The notes beneath the pieces are model-generated. The model saw only the letters and a program-made list of their open reading frames with translations, made no database searches and was not told the origin of the DNA. The translations under genes and the position numbers were made by a program. A DNA stretch of 36,414 nucleotides, taken from the NCBI GenBank assembly GCA_028822935.1, contig JAPKCM010000040.1, forward strand, positions 1 to 36,414, read 5' to 3'. Below are positions 7,968 to 17,212 of the stretch, piece after piece (the stretch's first letter is position 1; every line of letters starts with the position of its first letter). This DNA is from Akkermansiaceae bacterium (GTDB lineage: Bacteria; Verrucomicrobiota; Verrucomicrobiia; Verrucomicrobiales; Akkermansiaceae).

Positions 7968-9828
7968 TAGCCCACTTTTGGATCAAATCCAATCACCCGA
8001 TGATCTCAAAAAACTTGAGATCGCCCAACTCGCCAAGCTCGCTCAAGAGGTCCGGGATGTTCTTATCAACTCTCTCTCAAACACGGGTGGACATTTGGGT
8101 CCCAATCTGGGTGTGGTGGAATTATCGATCGCCCTGCATCACGTTTTTGAATCTCCATCGGACAAGTTCCTTTTCGATGTCTCCCACCAGGGCTATGTCC
8201 ACAAAATGCTCACCGGAAGAGCCAAGAAGATTGATACCATCCGACAGTATAAGGGTCTCAATGGATTCCTTCTACGCACCGAATCCGAACACGATTGCTA
8301 CGGTGCCGGTCACGCTGGCACAGCTCTTTCCGCCGCTTTGGGGATGGCATCGGCCCGTGATCTAAAAGGCGAAAACAACCACGTTGTCGCGGTCGCTGGT
8401 GACGCTGCTTTCACTTGTGGACCTACCTTGGAAGCGCTCAATAATATGGCGCAGACCACCAAGCGCTGCATCGTGATCCTCAACGACAACGAATGGTCGA
8501 TTGACCGGAATGTCGGAGCGCTTGCCAAATATTTCAACGACCTCCAGACACACAGTATCTACAGCGGAATTCGCGAGAAAGCATCGCAGTTCGTCGAAAA
8601 AATTGGAGGCACCACCGTCAAAAAGTTTGCCCAAAAGATCGAGCGCAACGCCAAGAACATGCTCGTCCCCAATGTAATCTTCGAGAAATTCGGGATGCGT
8701 TATTTCGGACCCATCGATGGACATGATCTCCCCCTTCTCCTCAAGACTCTCGACTACCTTAAGAAGCAGGAGGAGCCTGTCATTCTACACATCATCACCG
8801 AGAAAGGTCGCGGCTATCAGCCCGCTCTCGATAAGCCAGGCAAGTTCCACGGCCTAGGCCCCTATAAGATCGAGGACGGCTCTACCGCTTCCGGAGCACC
8901 TACCTTTTCCGAGCTCTTTGGACGCGCGGTCACTGACTTCGCCAAGAAGGACGAAAAGATCACCGCGATCACCGCCGCGATGCCTGGCGGCACCAAGCTC
9001 GAGATCTTCAAGGAGGAAATGAACGAGCGCTACTTCGATGTCGGCATCGCCGAAGAGCACGCCGCATTGTTTGCCTGCGGACACGCCTCTCAGGGGCTCC
9101 GCCCTTTCCTGGCAATCTATTCCACCTTCATGCAGCGGGCTTACGACATGATCATTCATGACATGGCTCTCCAAAAGCTTCCGGTTCGCCTCTGTATGGA
9201 CCGCGGTGGTCTCTCAGGAGATGACGGCCCGACTCATCACGGGCTCTTTGACATCGGCTATCTTCGCCATGTCCCAGGCATCGTCCACATGCAGCCTAAG
9301 GATGAGGATGAATTCATCGATATGCTTTGGACGATGGCCAACTACGACGAAGGTCCCATCGCCATCCGCTACCCTCGTGGAAATGGACCAGGCGCACCCA
9401 TCAAGGATGAGCCCGCTATTCTTGAGATTGGAAAAGCGGAAGTCCTTCAGGAAGGAAGCGATGTTTGCCTCATCCCTCTCGGAACGATGATGGAACTCGC
9501 CCTTGAAGCGAAAACAGAACTCGAAGCGAAAGGCCTTTCGGTGACCCTCATCAACCCTCGCTGGATTAAGCCACTGGATGCTGAATGCCTCAGTCGCCTC
9601 GCCGCCTCCTCAAAGGTGGTGTGCACCTTCGAAGATCACGTTCTTGCCAATGGCTTCGGCGCATCCATCATCGAATTACTTCACGATCGCAAGATCAACA
9701 CTCAGGTCGAGCGGATCGGCTGGCCCGATCAATTCGTGGAACATGGAAAACCCGACATTCTTCGCGAGAAGCATGGCCTCACCTCGGCTGCCGCTCTCGA
9801 AAAGATCCTCCAATATTTTCCTTCCTAG
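7951..9828 (+). CDS. dxs: 1-deoxy-D-xylulose-5-phosphate synthase
   Basis: Thiamine-diphosphate enzyme that condenses pyruvate and glyceraldehyde 3-phosphate in the first step of the MEP isoprenoid pathway. Length 625 matches the family. Visible motifs: GGHLGPNLGVVELSIALH, FDVSHQGYVHKMLTGR, ThDP-binding GDAAFTCGPTLEALNN followed by NDNEWSIDRNVGAL, the catalytic-Glu region DVGIAEEHAALFACG, and DRGGLSGDDGPTHHG with FDIGYLRHVPG of the pyrimidine-binding domain. The variant GDAAFTCG instead of GDGALTGG is an accepted family variant but differs from the enterobacterial enzyme. It overlaps xseB by 17 bases and is followed by a strong terminator at 9892-9922. Confidence 0.96.
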   Translation: MSDFSNSPLLDQIQSPDDLKKLEIAQLAKLAQEVRDVLINSLSNTGGHLGPNLGVVELSIALHHVFESPSDKFLFDVSHQGYVHKMLTGRAKKIDTIRQYKGLNGFLLRTESEHDCYGAGHAGTALSAALGMASARDLKGENNHVVAVAGDAAFTCGPTLEALNNMAQTTKRCIVILNDNEWSIDRNVGALAKYFNDLQTHSIYSGIREKASQFVEKIGGTTVKKFAQKIERNAKNMLVPNVIFEKFGMRYFGPIDGHDLPLLLKTLDYLKKQEEPVILHIITEKGRGYQPALDKPGKFHGLGPYKIEDGSTASGAPTFSELFGRAVTDFAKKDEKITAITAAMPGGTKLEIFKEEMNERYFDVGIAEEHAALFACGHASQGLRPFLAIYSTFMQRAYDMIIHDMALQKLPVRLCMDRGGLSGDDGPTHHGLFDIGYLRHVPGIVHMQPKDEDEFIDMLWTMANYDEGPIAIRYPRGNGPGAPIKDEPAILEIGKAEVLQEGSDVCLIPLGTMMELALEAKTELEAKGLSVTLINPRWIKPLDAECLSRLAASSKVVCTFEDHVLANGFGASIIELLHDRKINTQVERIGWPDQFVEHGKPDILREKHGLTSAAALEKILQYFPS

Positions 9829-9834
9829 AAGCTC

Positions 9835-10254
9835 CTAGCGAAGGCACCAGAAGTGCTTATCACTTCTCACGATCAGAGAATTATTCACTGCAATGGGTGA
9901 GGCAATAATGGCCTCGCCCATTTTGTTTTCCACGATCTTCCCCCGGTCGACGAAGAGAAACACCTTTCCATCGCGTGCCACTAGCGTGGCCGCATCGGGA
10001 GAAGGCAGCTTCTTTCTCCAAAGAACCGCCTCTTTGGTGATGTCTCCCGAACCTCCAGCCTTGATACCCATGACCCCCTCAGTCTGCATCACCGCAATCA
10101 CCACGTTCCCATTGGCAAGAACGGGCGAAGTTCCTTGGTCCCACCAGAGATGGTCTTTTCCATAAAGTTCATGCAGGTCGATTTCCCAAAGCTTCTTTCC
10201 CTTCATCGTCACTCCAAGAAAGAAATCAGGGCATAAACTGGAACTTCCCCCTCA
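9835..10254 (-). pseudogene. C-terminal remnant of a PQQ-like beta-propeller protein
   Basis: The minus strand encodes about 125 residues (from GTG 10212) with propeller blades of the PQQ-like quinoprotein type: GKKLWEIDL, SPVLANGNVVIA, ASPIAVNNSLIVRSDKHFWCLR with the expected C-terminal end. Such proteins are normally about 400 residues with a signal peptide; this has none. Reading upstream of the GTG, the same frame gives FFLGV, a plausible start of the blade strand, back to a stop at 10252-10254, so homology appears to run past any usable start. The divergent kdsD gene abuts it. I infer a 5'-truncated remnant rather than a working gene; a short expressed peptide cannot be excluded. Confidence 0.55.
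9892..9922 (+). terminator. Intrinsic terminator downstream of dxs
   Basis: A 12-bp stem AATGGGTGAGGC / GCCTCGCCCATT (one G-T pair) around a 7-base loop is followed by TTTGTTTT on the plus strand. It sits 63 bases after the dxs stop, inside the antisense propeller remnant, and would end the kinase-regulator-membrane protein-xseB-dxs transcript. Part of the symmetry could come from the coding sequence of the remnant (GEAIIASP). Confidence 0.55.
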
Positions 10255-10279
10255 ACCCGCTATTTTCTTGCCTGTGGAT

Positions 10280-11245
10280 ATGTTGACCAAAGCCCGCTGC
10301 GTGATCGAAACCGAGATTGCAGCTCTTCATCAGCTCATCGAAAATCTCGACGAAGAGTTTTCCAGCGCCGTGGAAACACTCCATCAAACCCTTTCGGCTC
10401 ATCACAAAATTGTCGTCGTCGGGATCGGTAAATCAGGCAACATCGGCCACAAAATTGCTGCCACGCTAAATTCTACGGGCGCCACCGCGGTCGTCCTCAA
10501 TTCTCAGAACGCGCTCCACGGAGATCTCGGTCTTATTTCAGATGGTGATGCCGTCATCATCCTGTCTCAATCCGGAGAGACCGACGAACTCGTCAACCTC
10601 CTTCCCTATATCCGAAGATACCAGGTTCGACTCATCAGCCTAACGGGTAAACCCGGGTCCAGCCTCGCCAAACAAAGCAATCACATCCTAAACACCAGCG
10701 TTCCCAGGGAGGCCTGCCCTCTCAATCTCGCTCCCACCTCATCCTCCACTGCGATGCTCGCAATGGGCGACGCCCTCGCAATGGTCCTTCTCGAAAAACG
10801 CGGCTTTACCGAGGAAGACTTTGCCCGCTTCCACCCCGGAGGCAGCCTGGGCCGCGCCCTCCTCATCAAGGTATCGGAGATCATGCGTAGCGGAGATCAC
10901 CTCGCTTTGGTTTCGCACGGTGCCACCGTGCATGACGCCCTCGCCGCCATGACATCGAAACGCTCAGGAGCCTGTCTTGTTTTAGATCAAAAAGATCAGC
11001 TAGCCGGAATTTTCACCCACGGTGATTTCGCGCGCGCCTTCCAAAAAGACCCCTTACTCGGACCTCAACAGGTTGCCGCATTCATGACCAAGGAGCCGAT
11101 CACACTTTCAGCCAATTCATTGGCTGCCGAGGCAGTGGCGACAATAGGTGGGAATCAGATCGATGACGTGGTAGTCCTTGATGAATTAGGCAAGCCCATC
11201 GGCATGGTCGACTCCCAGGACTTCGCTCGCCATCGCCTGATCTAG
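10280..11245 (+). CDS. kdsD: Arabinose-5-phosphate isomerase (KdsD/KpsF)
   Basis: Interconverts ribulose 5-phosphate and arabinose 5-phosphate, the first committed step towards Kdo for lipopolysaccharide or capsule. N-terminal SIS sugar-isomerase domain: [41 protein letters not shown], and the helical [11 protein letters not shown] segment. Two CBS domains follow (roughly residues 205-260 and 265-320: [14 protein letters not shown] and [12 protein letters not shown]). I chose ATG 10280-10282 because the conserved helix ([10 protein letters not shown]) begins right after it; GTG 10274 and TTG 10268 are upstream alternatives adding 2 or 4 residues. No clear ribosome-binding site is seen. The stop overlaps that of the convergent nupC-like gene. 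Verrucomicrobia are Gram-negative, so the Kdo role fits. Confidence 0.93.
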   Translation: MLTKARCVIETEIAALHQLIENLDEEFSSAVETLHQTLSAHHKIVVVGIGKSGNIGHKIAATLNSTGATAVVLNSQNALHGDLGLISDGDAVIILSQSGETDELVNLLPYIRRYQVRLISLTGKPGSSLAKQSNHILNTSVPREACPLNLAPTSSSTAMLAMGDALAMVLLEKRGFTEEDFARFHPGGSLGRALLIKVSEIMRSGDHLALVSHGATVHDALAAMTSKRSGACLVLDQKDQLAGIFTHGDFARAFQKDPLLGPQQVAAFMTKEPITLSANSLAAEAVATIGGNQIDDVVVLDELGKPIGMVDSQDFARHRLI

Positions 11246-12468
11246 CTCAGAAAGATTCCCGCAAGCGCTGCGCTCGTGAGATTCGCCAACGTCGCGGCGA
11301 AGACTGCTTTAAGGCCAAACCTGGCAATCTCAGAACGACGACTCGGAGCCATCACGCCCAAACCACCGAGCAGAATCGCGATTGACGATAGATTCGCGAA
11401 ACCGCAGAGCGCGAAAGTGACAATCCCCTGTGAGCGGGGCGTCAACGCATCCTTAATTTGACCAAACTCACCGAAGGCCACGAATTCATTCAGAACCAGT
11501 TTCTGCCCAATCAGGCTTCCGACTTGCTGCACGTCTGCAGAACCCACACCCAACATCCAAGCCACCGGTGAAAACAGCCAACCCAGAATCGCCTGCATAC
11601 TCAGTTCAGAATATCCAAACCAGCCTCCCACGAGGCCTAAAACAAGGTTTAGTACCGCAATGAGTCCAATGAAGGCCAGTAGCATCGCGCCCACATTGAG
11701 CGCCAGCTTCAGACCACTGGAGGCCCCCAGCGCAGCGGCATCGAAGACATTCACAGGGGCATCCTCACCCTCCGCGACTTCTACTTTTCCATCGCGCGCC
11801 TTCTCCGTCTCAGGCATCAGAAGCTTCGCATAGAGAAGCCCAGCAGGAGCGGCCATGAAGCAGGCCGCAAGAAGATGCTCAATCCGCGCGCCCATTTGCG
11901 CATATCCAGCAAGAACCGAACCCGCAACGCTCGCCAAGCCCCCCACCATCACGGCGAAGAGCTCTGAAGAAGTCATCTTCGGCAGAAAGGGACGGATCAC
12001 AAGAGGCGCTTCCGTTTGCCCGACAAAGATATTCGCCGCGGCAGAAAACGATTCGGTGCGACTCGTCCCTAGCAATTTGTGGAGACCACCACCCACAAAA
12101 CGAATGACCACCTGCATTACGCGCAAGTAGTAAAGCACCGCAATGAGCGATGAGAAAAAAATGATCACCGGGAGCACTCGGAACGCAAACACGAAGCCCA
12201 CCGCCTCATTGCGTGCGAGATCACCAAAAAGAAACTCAATCCCAGTCTGCCCTGCTCCGATTAATTCCTGAACCCGTGTTGTCAGCCAGCCCAAAACCTC
12301 TTGCCCAGATGAAGAACCGAGCACCCACGCCGCCAGAGCGACCTGAATGAACAAGGCCCCACCTACCGTGCGCCAGTTGATCGCTTTACGATTCTCGGAA
12401 CACGCATAGGCAATTCCTAAAAGCGTGAACACTCCCAAAACACTGATCCACCGTTCCATAATAAACAT
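11242..12468 (-). CDS. Concentrative nucleoside transporter (NupC/CNT family)
   Basis: Inner-membrane symporter taking up nucleosides with H+ or Na+. The protein has 408 residues from ATG 12466-12468, the normal CNT size. Family signatures are clear: the nucleoside-recognition gate regions, [20 protein letters not shown] (helical hairpin 1 with the Q/T-E-A-P nucleoside-contact motif), [18 protein letters not shown], and the second hairpin [12 protein letters not shown] with the conserved NEF. A longer frame to 12531 exists, but GAGGAAGAG lies just upstream of 12468 and the added residues are not membrane-like. Convergent with kdsD, overlapping by 4 bases. A leader with inverted repeats lies upstream. 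Confidence 0.92.
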   Translation of the reverse strand: MFIMERWISVLGVFTLLGIAYACSENRKAINWRTVGGALFIQVALAAWVLGSSSGQEVLGWLTTRVQELIGAGQTGIEFLFGDLARNEAVGFVFAFRVLPVIIFFSSLIAVLYYLRVMQVVIRFVGGGLHKLLGTSRTESFSAAANIFVGQTEAPLVIRPFLPKMTSSELFAVMVGGLASVAGSVLAGYAQMGARIEHLLAACFMAAPAGLLYAKLLMPETEKARDGKVEVAEGEDAPVNVFDAAALGASSGLKLALNVGAMLLAFIGLIAVLNLVLGLVGGWFGYSELSMQAILGWLFSPVAWMLGVGSADVQQVGSLIGQKLVLNEFVAFGEFGQIKDALTPRSQGIVTFALCGFANLSSIAILLGGLGVMAPSRRSEIARFGLKAVFAATLANLTSAALAGIFLS

Positions 12469-12534
12469 CGTTCGCTCTTCCTCGCCTCCTGTCCAGCCTA
12501 ACAAAAGAAAGCCAAAAAATGAATATGTCACCTT

Positions 12535-12630
12535 CTTTGGGTGGGAGCCCCGAAGTTAGGCAATAGGTTATAACTCCCGCCACACACCACCGGACTTTCG
12601 GGTCCACCGCCGATCTGCCACTTCGCAATT
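12535..12630 (-). other. Candidate structured leader upstream of the nucleoside transporter
   Basis: Between the transporter and the divergent secreted-protein gene are two inverted repeats: an 8-bp arm pair at 12540-12547 and 12574-12581 (GGTGGGAG/CTCCCGCC, one wobble, 26-base loop) and a short GGAC/GTCC hairpin at 12592-12605. On the transporter strand this lies in the 5' leader, 72-137 bases ahead of the start. I cannot match it to a known riboswitch. The same stretch is also open on the minus strand for about 30 codons, so a coding remnant is an alternative. Confidence 0.25.
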
Positions 12631-12667
12631 ATTTCCGAGAAGAGATTTTTAATGCTAGGAGAGAGCC

Positions 12668-13288
12668 GTGATCAGACAGATTCTTCTTTGCACCCTCCTT
12701 GCTCTCTTTCCTGCCCAGTCAGAGGTCCAGGTCCAGCAGCTCATTCGCCCTGAAAGAAGTTTCATTTTCCTTTTAGTCGACATCCCTTCGGTTGACTACC
12801 GCACGAGAGACGTCCAGGTGAATCGAGCCACCTTAAACTCGTTGAGCGTTGAGCTTTACGACACCAATGACTCACTCGTCGGCACCGCAAATGGAGCCCC
12901 AAATGACCTGACCAATCTGAACCCGATCTTCCGCTCCATCGCCGTATTCTCTTTACCCATCCCTGACGGGAAATTCCGCGCCAAGGTTCAGTTTTCTGTC
13001 ACCCTCTGGCAAAAGGTCGGACAGTCCGAAAAACAAATCTCAGCCTCCGATTCCCAAGAGTTCGAAATCAACATCAACGGGAATATCCCTACTCTCAACA
13101 TCGCCAAACTGACCGATGGCTCCCTCGAAGTATCGTGGCCCTCCTCTTTCACAGGTTGGACCCTCCAGTCATCGACCGCGGAATCCCCTTCCCTCTTTCA
13201 ACCCAGGGGAACAGAATCCGCCGACGGGAAAAATTGCCTCACGATCAAAGCCTCGCTCGCAAGCGAGTTGTTCCGGCTTGTGAATTAG
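12668..13288 (+). CDS. Secreted protein of unknown function
   Basis: I do not recognise a family for the main body. The 206 residues start at GTG 12668 with a good TAGGAGAG site just upstream. A signal peptide is visible (residues 1-18: hydrophobic core ILLCTLLALF, then PAQS). The middle is beta-rich, without cysteines or catalytic motifs. The last ~60 residues (LEVSWPSSFTGWTLQSS, ending LFRLVN) form the short C-terminal module common in verrucomicrobial secreted proteins (W...G..LQ.S......FFRL). The DUF3160-like gene at 27980 has a similar module near its N-terminus (RFYRL). Export to the periplasm or cell surface is likely; a structural or adhesive role is only a guess. It ends 12 bases from the convergent hydrolase gene. 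Confidence 0.7.
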   Translation: MIRQILLCTLLALFPAQSEVQVQQLIRPERSFIFLLVDIPSVDYRTRDVQVNRATLNSLSVELYDTNDSLVGTANGAPNDLTNLNPIFRSIAVFSLPIPDGKFRAKVQFSVTLWQKVGQSEKQISASDSQEFEININGNIPTLNIAKLTDGSLEVSWPSSFTGWTLQSSTAESPSLFQPRGTESADGKNCLTIKASLASELFRLVN

Positions 13289-13300
13289 ACCATTCACCCT

Positions 13301-14449
13301 CTATTTCGGCAATGGGGTATTTGCTTTCACGGCATTTTCCGGGTAGTGATTATTTGCTCCAAATACCAACATCTCCGCCCGCTCCTCAACAACGATGAAT
13401 GATTCGTCGATATTTCCATCGGCGTCGCGAACTTTAGCAATATCCAGCTTCAAGTGTTCCGCAAGGAAAGGATACGCCGCCATTCGCTTGGATAAACCGT
13501 AATCATGTTTCTCTTCTGCGAGATGAACATTCTTAACGTTGTCAGCGGCACCATACAGTTCGTATACATGTTTTACATAAGGATACTCGTTTTGGGGCGT
13601 GTGCTTGGTCCAGTCCGAACCATTGGAAATAATCAATTGGGGGCGCGGTGCGGCAAGTGCTGCGATCTCGGCGTTGTTCGTTTTATGCTTGGCGCTCTGG
13701 TGGATAGGCATGCCGCTCTCACAGACACAGCCACCGAAAAAATGAGCGGAGACCTGACAGACCGGGACGCTCACAGCGATGCGATCGTCAATCGCCGCTA
13801 GAATGAATGATTGCGTTCCGCCACCAGAACAACCGGTAATGCCAAGCCGTTTCGCATCCACCTCCGGCATTGAAAGAAGAAAATCTACCGCACGCATACT
13901 ATTCCAGGTCTGCAATCTGAGAACTTCCGGCGTCTGATCATGAGACCATCCCGCCTCCTTCCAATCGCCATACCCTACCATATCATACAGAAATACGACT
14001 GCTCCCATGCGCGCTAGAATCCCACAGCGCTTCTGTCTGTTATCTTTAAAACGACCCCCATGACCATGCGGACAAAGAATACCGGCGAGTCGGCCCTTGA
14101 ATTCAGTGGGACGATACAGTGTGCCAGTAACGTAAATCCCGGGCGAACTTTCAAACGCGACACTCTCTACATGATACCCCGCATAGCTTCTCTTGTTCGA
14201 GAACCTTGGATTGAGCGGTGTCTTTTCAGGGAGCTTGCTCAGACTGGCACCCCTAAGAATCCCCTCGCGAATGTTCGCTTTGCGCTTTTCCCATCCTGCC
14301 AAATCCGAATAAGAGGCCTGGAATTGTAAGAGTTCCGCCTGCGCCTCTTCCGGAGTCTGCGCATGACCTCGTCGCAAGTTGGTTTCATCGGCGATCGCTG
14401 ATCCGGCAAGAGCGAGCGCCAGGATTGCGGCGAAGGAAATGTATTTCAT
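13301..14449 (-). CDS. Secreted alpha/beta hydrolase (acetyl-xylan-esterase-like)
   Basis: A 382-residue exported serine hydrolase. Signal peptide at 1-20 (hydrophobic, ending SAIA). The alpha/beta-hydrolase fold shows CPHGHGG (about 126-132) as the oxyanion region, nucleophile Ser208 in GCSGGGTQ, the strand LIISNGSDW (Asp278 or Asp279 region) and catalytic-His candidate H315 in EEKHDYG. Planctomycete and verrucomicrobial homologues are usually annotated as acetyl xylan esterase or dienelactone-hydrolase-like. The likely substrate is an ester in plant or algal polysaccharide, but this is inferred from family and export only. Start ATG 14447-14449. About 195 bases separate it from the next gene on the same strand; TTGACG and TAAGCT spaced 18 bases apart lie in that gap as a possible promoter. 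Confidence 0.8.
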   Translation of the reverse strand: MKYISFAAILALALAGSAIADETNLRRGHAQTPEEAQAELLQFQASYSDLAGWEKRKANIREGILRGASLSKLPEKTPLNPRFSNKRSYAGYHVESVAFESSPGIYVTGTLYRPTEFKGRLAGILCPHGHGGRFKDNRQKRCGILARMGAVVFLYDMVGYGDWKEAGWSHDQTPEVLRLQTWNSMRAVDFLLSMPEVDAKRLGITGCSGGGTQSFILAAIDDRIAVSVPVCQVSAHFFGGCVCESGMPIHQSAKHKTNNAEIAALAAPRPQLIISNGSDWTKHTPQNEYPYVKHVYELYGAADNVKNVHLAEEKHDYGLSKRMAAYPFLAEHLKLDIAKVRDADGNIDESFIVVEERAEMLVFGANNHYPENAVKANTPLPK

Positions 14450-14645
14450 AAAAGTTTGCGTTGTTCCCGTGGCGAACAGTTAGGATCATCAGACACGCGG
14501 AGCGAGATCTCCATGCATCCCCCTATTCCCCTCTTCATGGGCTTTGGGTAGCTTACTGATCATCTGAATCGCGCGTCAAGATTCAATGCGCCGGATGACT
14601 TTTCCGTGGCTTCAAAGCCTTAAGCCGACTCTTTTCCCAGCGACC

Positions 14646-15395
14646 CTAAGACGGTTTTCGCGCCACGTAAACGGTGCTTTCGAAATCCTCGTTTTGAATC
14701 GGATTGTGAAACGAAACAATGTGCGTCTCACAAGATTCGAAAACCTCGTTCAGGGATTTCATGAAACTCTCTTCCGGAGGATCATCAGACCAAAGTGCGA
14801 AGACGCCTCCGGGATGAATCTTCTCCGCAAGAATCCGGAGGCCATCTGCGGCATAGAAGGTCGCATGTCGCTCATGTAGGAGATGCGCGGGCGAGTGATC
14901 GATATCGAGAAGCACCGCATGGAATTTCCGCTCCGCATCAGCTTCATCAAATGAACGTTCTTTTCCCTGCGCGAGCGCGAGCTTGAAGAAATCTCCATGC
15001 ACGTAGGAACAACGCGGATCGGCATTGAGGCCCGGAGCAAGGGGCGTGAGTTCCTTTTCAAACCACTCGATCACCGGCTCGAGGTAATCGACGATCGCTA
15101 ACGACCCGACAAAGTCATGCTCCAGGGCCGCCCGTGCGGTGTAGCCGAGCCCCAAGCCACCGACGACAACATCGAGTGGAGTTTCAGGAAACGATTCCGC
15201 GGCCGCCGCCAACCCGAAGCGGGAGAGGGCTTGCTCGACCTGGGTGAACATCGACGACATCAAAAAGGCGTCACCGAGAATGACCTCATAGACTTCTTCG
15301 TTTTCCAACGAGAGCACGGTCCTTCGACGGAGAATGAGATCACCCAGCGGCGTCTTGCGATAGTCGAGTTCTTCAAAGCGTGGAATATCCTTCAT
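14646..15395 (-). CDS. Spermidine-synthase-like protein (paralogue B)
   Basis: A Rossmann-fold protein of 249 residues related to spermidine synthases and class I methyltransferases. Nucleotide-binding glycine motif VVGGLGLGYTARAAL (about 77-91), acidic end of strand 2 in IVDYLEPVIEWF, and the strand-4 motif HAVLLDIDHSPAHLL, where spermidine synthases carry the catalytic Asp. The C-terminus has HPGGVFALWSDDPPEESFMKSL. It aligns by eye along most of its length with the neighbouring gene at 15402-16067 and starts only 6 bases after that gene's stop, so the pair looks like a tandem duplication in one transcript. No speD or other polyamine gene is nearby, so true aminopropyltransferase activity is uncertain. 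An SAM-dependent methyltransferase of unknown target is an alternative. Confidence 0.7.
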   Translation of the reverse strand: MKDIPRFEELDYRKTPLGDLILRRRTVLSLENEEVYEVILGDAFLMSSMFTQVEQALSRFGLAAAAESFPETPLDVVVGGLGLGYTARAALEHDFVGSLAIVDYLEPVIEWFEKELTPLAPGLNADPRCSYVHGDFFKLALAQGKERSFDEADAERKFHAVLLDIDHSPAHLLHERHATFYAADGLRILAEKIHPGGVFALWSDDPPEESFMKSLNEVFESCETHIVSFHNPIQNEDFESTVYVARKPS

Positions 15396-15401
15396 GAGAT
15401 G

Positions 15402-16067
15402 CTATTTTCGATCGCCCACAAAGAGCGTGTGGGTAAAGCGCTTCGCCTTGGGATAGGCTTTCGCGGAGATGGCTTGCACGTTTTTAAAGTCGTGCTCGAG
15501 AGATTTCGAAAAGGCCTTATCGGGATGAGCCGACCAATAAATGACGCGCCCTCCAGGCCGTAGCGCCCTTGCCACCAATGACACGCCCCGACGATCATAG
15601 AGCCGGGAATTCCCCTCATCAACGAGCGGGTCGGGGCTGTTATCGACATCGAGTAAAATGGCGTCGTAGCGACCGGGACCTTCTTTGATCAGATCGTAAA
15701 CATCGCGCTCCTTCACCACCGTCCGGGGATCATCAAGGAGGGTGCCATTGATCGATCCGAGATACTCGCGGTTCCATTGCACGATGATCGGGAGAAGCTC
15801 CGACACTTCAACGGTCGCTTCTTTTCCAACCAGCTCAAGAACCCGTCGTAAGGTGAAACCAAAGCCAAGTCCCCCAATGAGGATCACCGGATCCTCCCCG
15901 ACATTTTCACAGGCCAGCTCGCTCATGGTTTGCTCCGAGGAACACGCTGTCGTGCTCATCAGCGGCACCCCGGCCACCTTGAGGAAGAATTCACCATCAT
16001 GCTCCTGCAACATTAGGGAAGCTCCGTCAGGAGTAGTGGCGGTAGCGAGGTTCGTGGTCGGCTTCAT
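15402..16067 (-). CDS. Spermidine-synthase-like protein (paralogue A)
   Basis: The upstream partner of the pair, 221 residues when started at ATG 16065-16067; a longer frame reaches 16151, but its added 28 residues are Ser/Arg-rich and look non-coding. Same architecture: ILIGGLGFGFTLRRVL glycine loop, acidic strand end VEVSELLPIIVQW, YDAILLDVDNSPDPLV, then RPGGRVIYWSAHPDKAFSKSL. The N-terminal part MLQEHDGEFFLKVAGVPLMS corresponds to the small beta-domain that precedes the Rossmann fold in spermidine synthases. The shared DVDNSP/DIDHSP strand and the PGG..YWS/PGG..LWS strand tie it to its neighbour. Substrate unknown; polyamine-synthase-like or methyltransferase activity are both possible. 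Confidence 0.7.
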   Translation of the reverse strand: MKPTTNLATATTPDGASLMLQEHDGEFFLKVAGVPLMSTTACSSEQTMSELACENVGEDPVILIGGLGFGFTLRRVLELVGKEATVEVSELLPIIVQWNREYLGSINGTLLDDPRTVVKERDVYDLIKEGPGRYDAILLDVDNSPDPLVDEGNSRLYDRRGVSLVARALRPGGRVIYWSAHPDKAFSKSLEHDFKNVQAISAKAYPKAKRFTHTLFVGDRK

Positions 16068-16277
16068 GTCAGAGCGGCGAGATCCTAGCGAGCCCCCTGA
16101 CGAAAGCAAAGCCCGCAGAGAAAGATCGCTTTTCCGATCCGGAGAAGTCACTGAGGGATAGCTCTATCTGGGGAATCCACCAGAGAATCTCGCCACGAAC
16201 AACAGCCACCATAATTTTCCACCAGAGGCATCCTTTCGCTTTATCTTTTCGGATATTTTAGGTATTCAAAAGAACTC

Positions 16278-17201
16278 GTGGCACGCAAGCGTCTCAATCT
16301 CAAATCCCCTAGCACCAATCGTCGGATTTCCCGGTCGAAAAAGGGCGGGCTTGGGGGCACCCTGAAGCGAGTGGACCGCAAGGTTCAGGACATGCAGAAC
16401 ATGCGCACCGGAAGGCGCGCGGGAATGACAGCCCATGCCGCCATCGCAGGAACTGCCGAGGATCTTGGCTTCGACGACTTCCACCTCTCCTGGCCTAGCA
16501 GGATTTTACGTTGGTGTGCCGCCCTCCTCATCATGCCGCTGTGCTTCGTCACGGTATTGACGCTTTTCCAGCGCGTCGGTGACCCGGACTTCCTGCATCA
16601 CTTTTACAGGACAAAGGAATTTGTCTGCTTCACGGTGGGGATCGGCTTGATGCTTTCGTGGTTCTTCTCGGGACTTCTGGCTGAGAAATTCCTTTATCTC
16701 TACATTCTCGGTCACGAAATGACGCACGCCCTTTTCGTCTACTTCTGCCTAGGCCGTGTCAGCGAAATGAAAGTAAGCACCGATGGCGGCTACATCATGA
16801 CGAATAAGTCGAACCTGCTCATCGCGCTGTCACCCTACTTTGTCCCCTTCTGGTCCATCGTCCTTCTCGCTATCTACGGGCTTCTTTCCTCAACGACATC
16901 GATCCCTTATGGAGAGCAAGGTCTCATCGTCCTCCTCGGCGGCACTTGGTGTTTCCACATCGTCTGGACCCTCTGGATGATTCCAAAAGATCAGCCCGAC
17001 CTGAAAGAGCACGGCACCTTTTTCTCACTCATGGTGATCGCTTTCTTCAACCTCGTGCTCCTCAGCGGCATGGTATGCGCGGCGTCACCGGACCTCACCT
17101 GGAAGATCTTCTTCTTCAACTGGGCCAATATTTCCTGGGACTTGATCGACGCCGGCACGCAGTGGGTTTCGGCAGCCTTAAGACGCCTGCCCCGGATCTA
17201 G
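16278..17201 (+). CDS. Membrane protein with HExxH motif (M50-like metalloprotease)
   Basis: A 307-residue polytopic membrane protein starting at GTG 16278; no closer ATG exists before residue 39. Residues 1-75 form a very basic soluble N-terminal tail. Hydrophobic segments then lie at about 78-98, 115-134, 137-158, 178-200, 208-228 and 245-275. The third carries ILGHEMTHALFVYFCLGRVSEMKVS: H146-E147-x-x-H150 inside a membrane helix, followed by a small hydrophobic strand and GGY, as in site-2 (M50) intramembrane proteases, where the motif is usually HExGHxxxA. The second zinc ligand of M50 (NxxPxxxLDG) is not obvious; LIALSPYFVP occupies that region. It could be an atypical M50 protease or a relative that lost activity. 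It stands alone, divergent from the spermidine-synthase-like pair. Confidence 0.6.
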   Translation: MARKRLNLKSPSTNRRISRSKKGGLGGTLKRVDRKVQDMQNMRTGRRAGMTAHAAIAGTAEDLGFDDFHLSWPSRILRWCAALLIMPLCFVTVLTLFQRVGDPDFLHHFYRTKEFVCFTVGIGLMLSWFFSGLLAEKFLYLYILGHEMTHALFVYFCLGRVSEMKVSTDGGYIMTNKSNLLIALSPYFVPFWSIVLLAIYGLLSSTTSIPYGEQGLIVLLGGTWCFHIVWTLWMIPKDQPDLKEHGTFFSLMVIAFFNLVLLSGMVCAASPDLTWKIFFFNWANISWDLIDAGTQWVSAALRRLPRI

Positions 17202-17212
17202 CAAATCACAAA

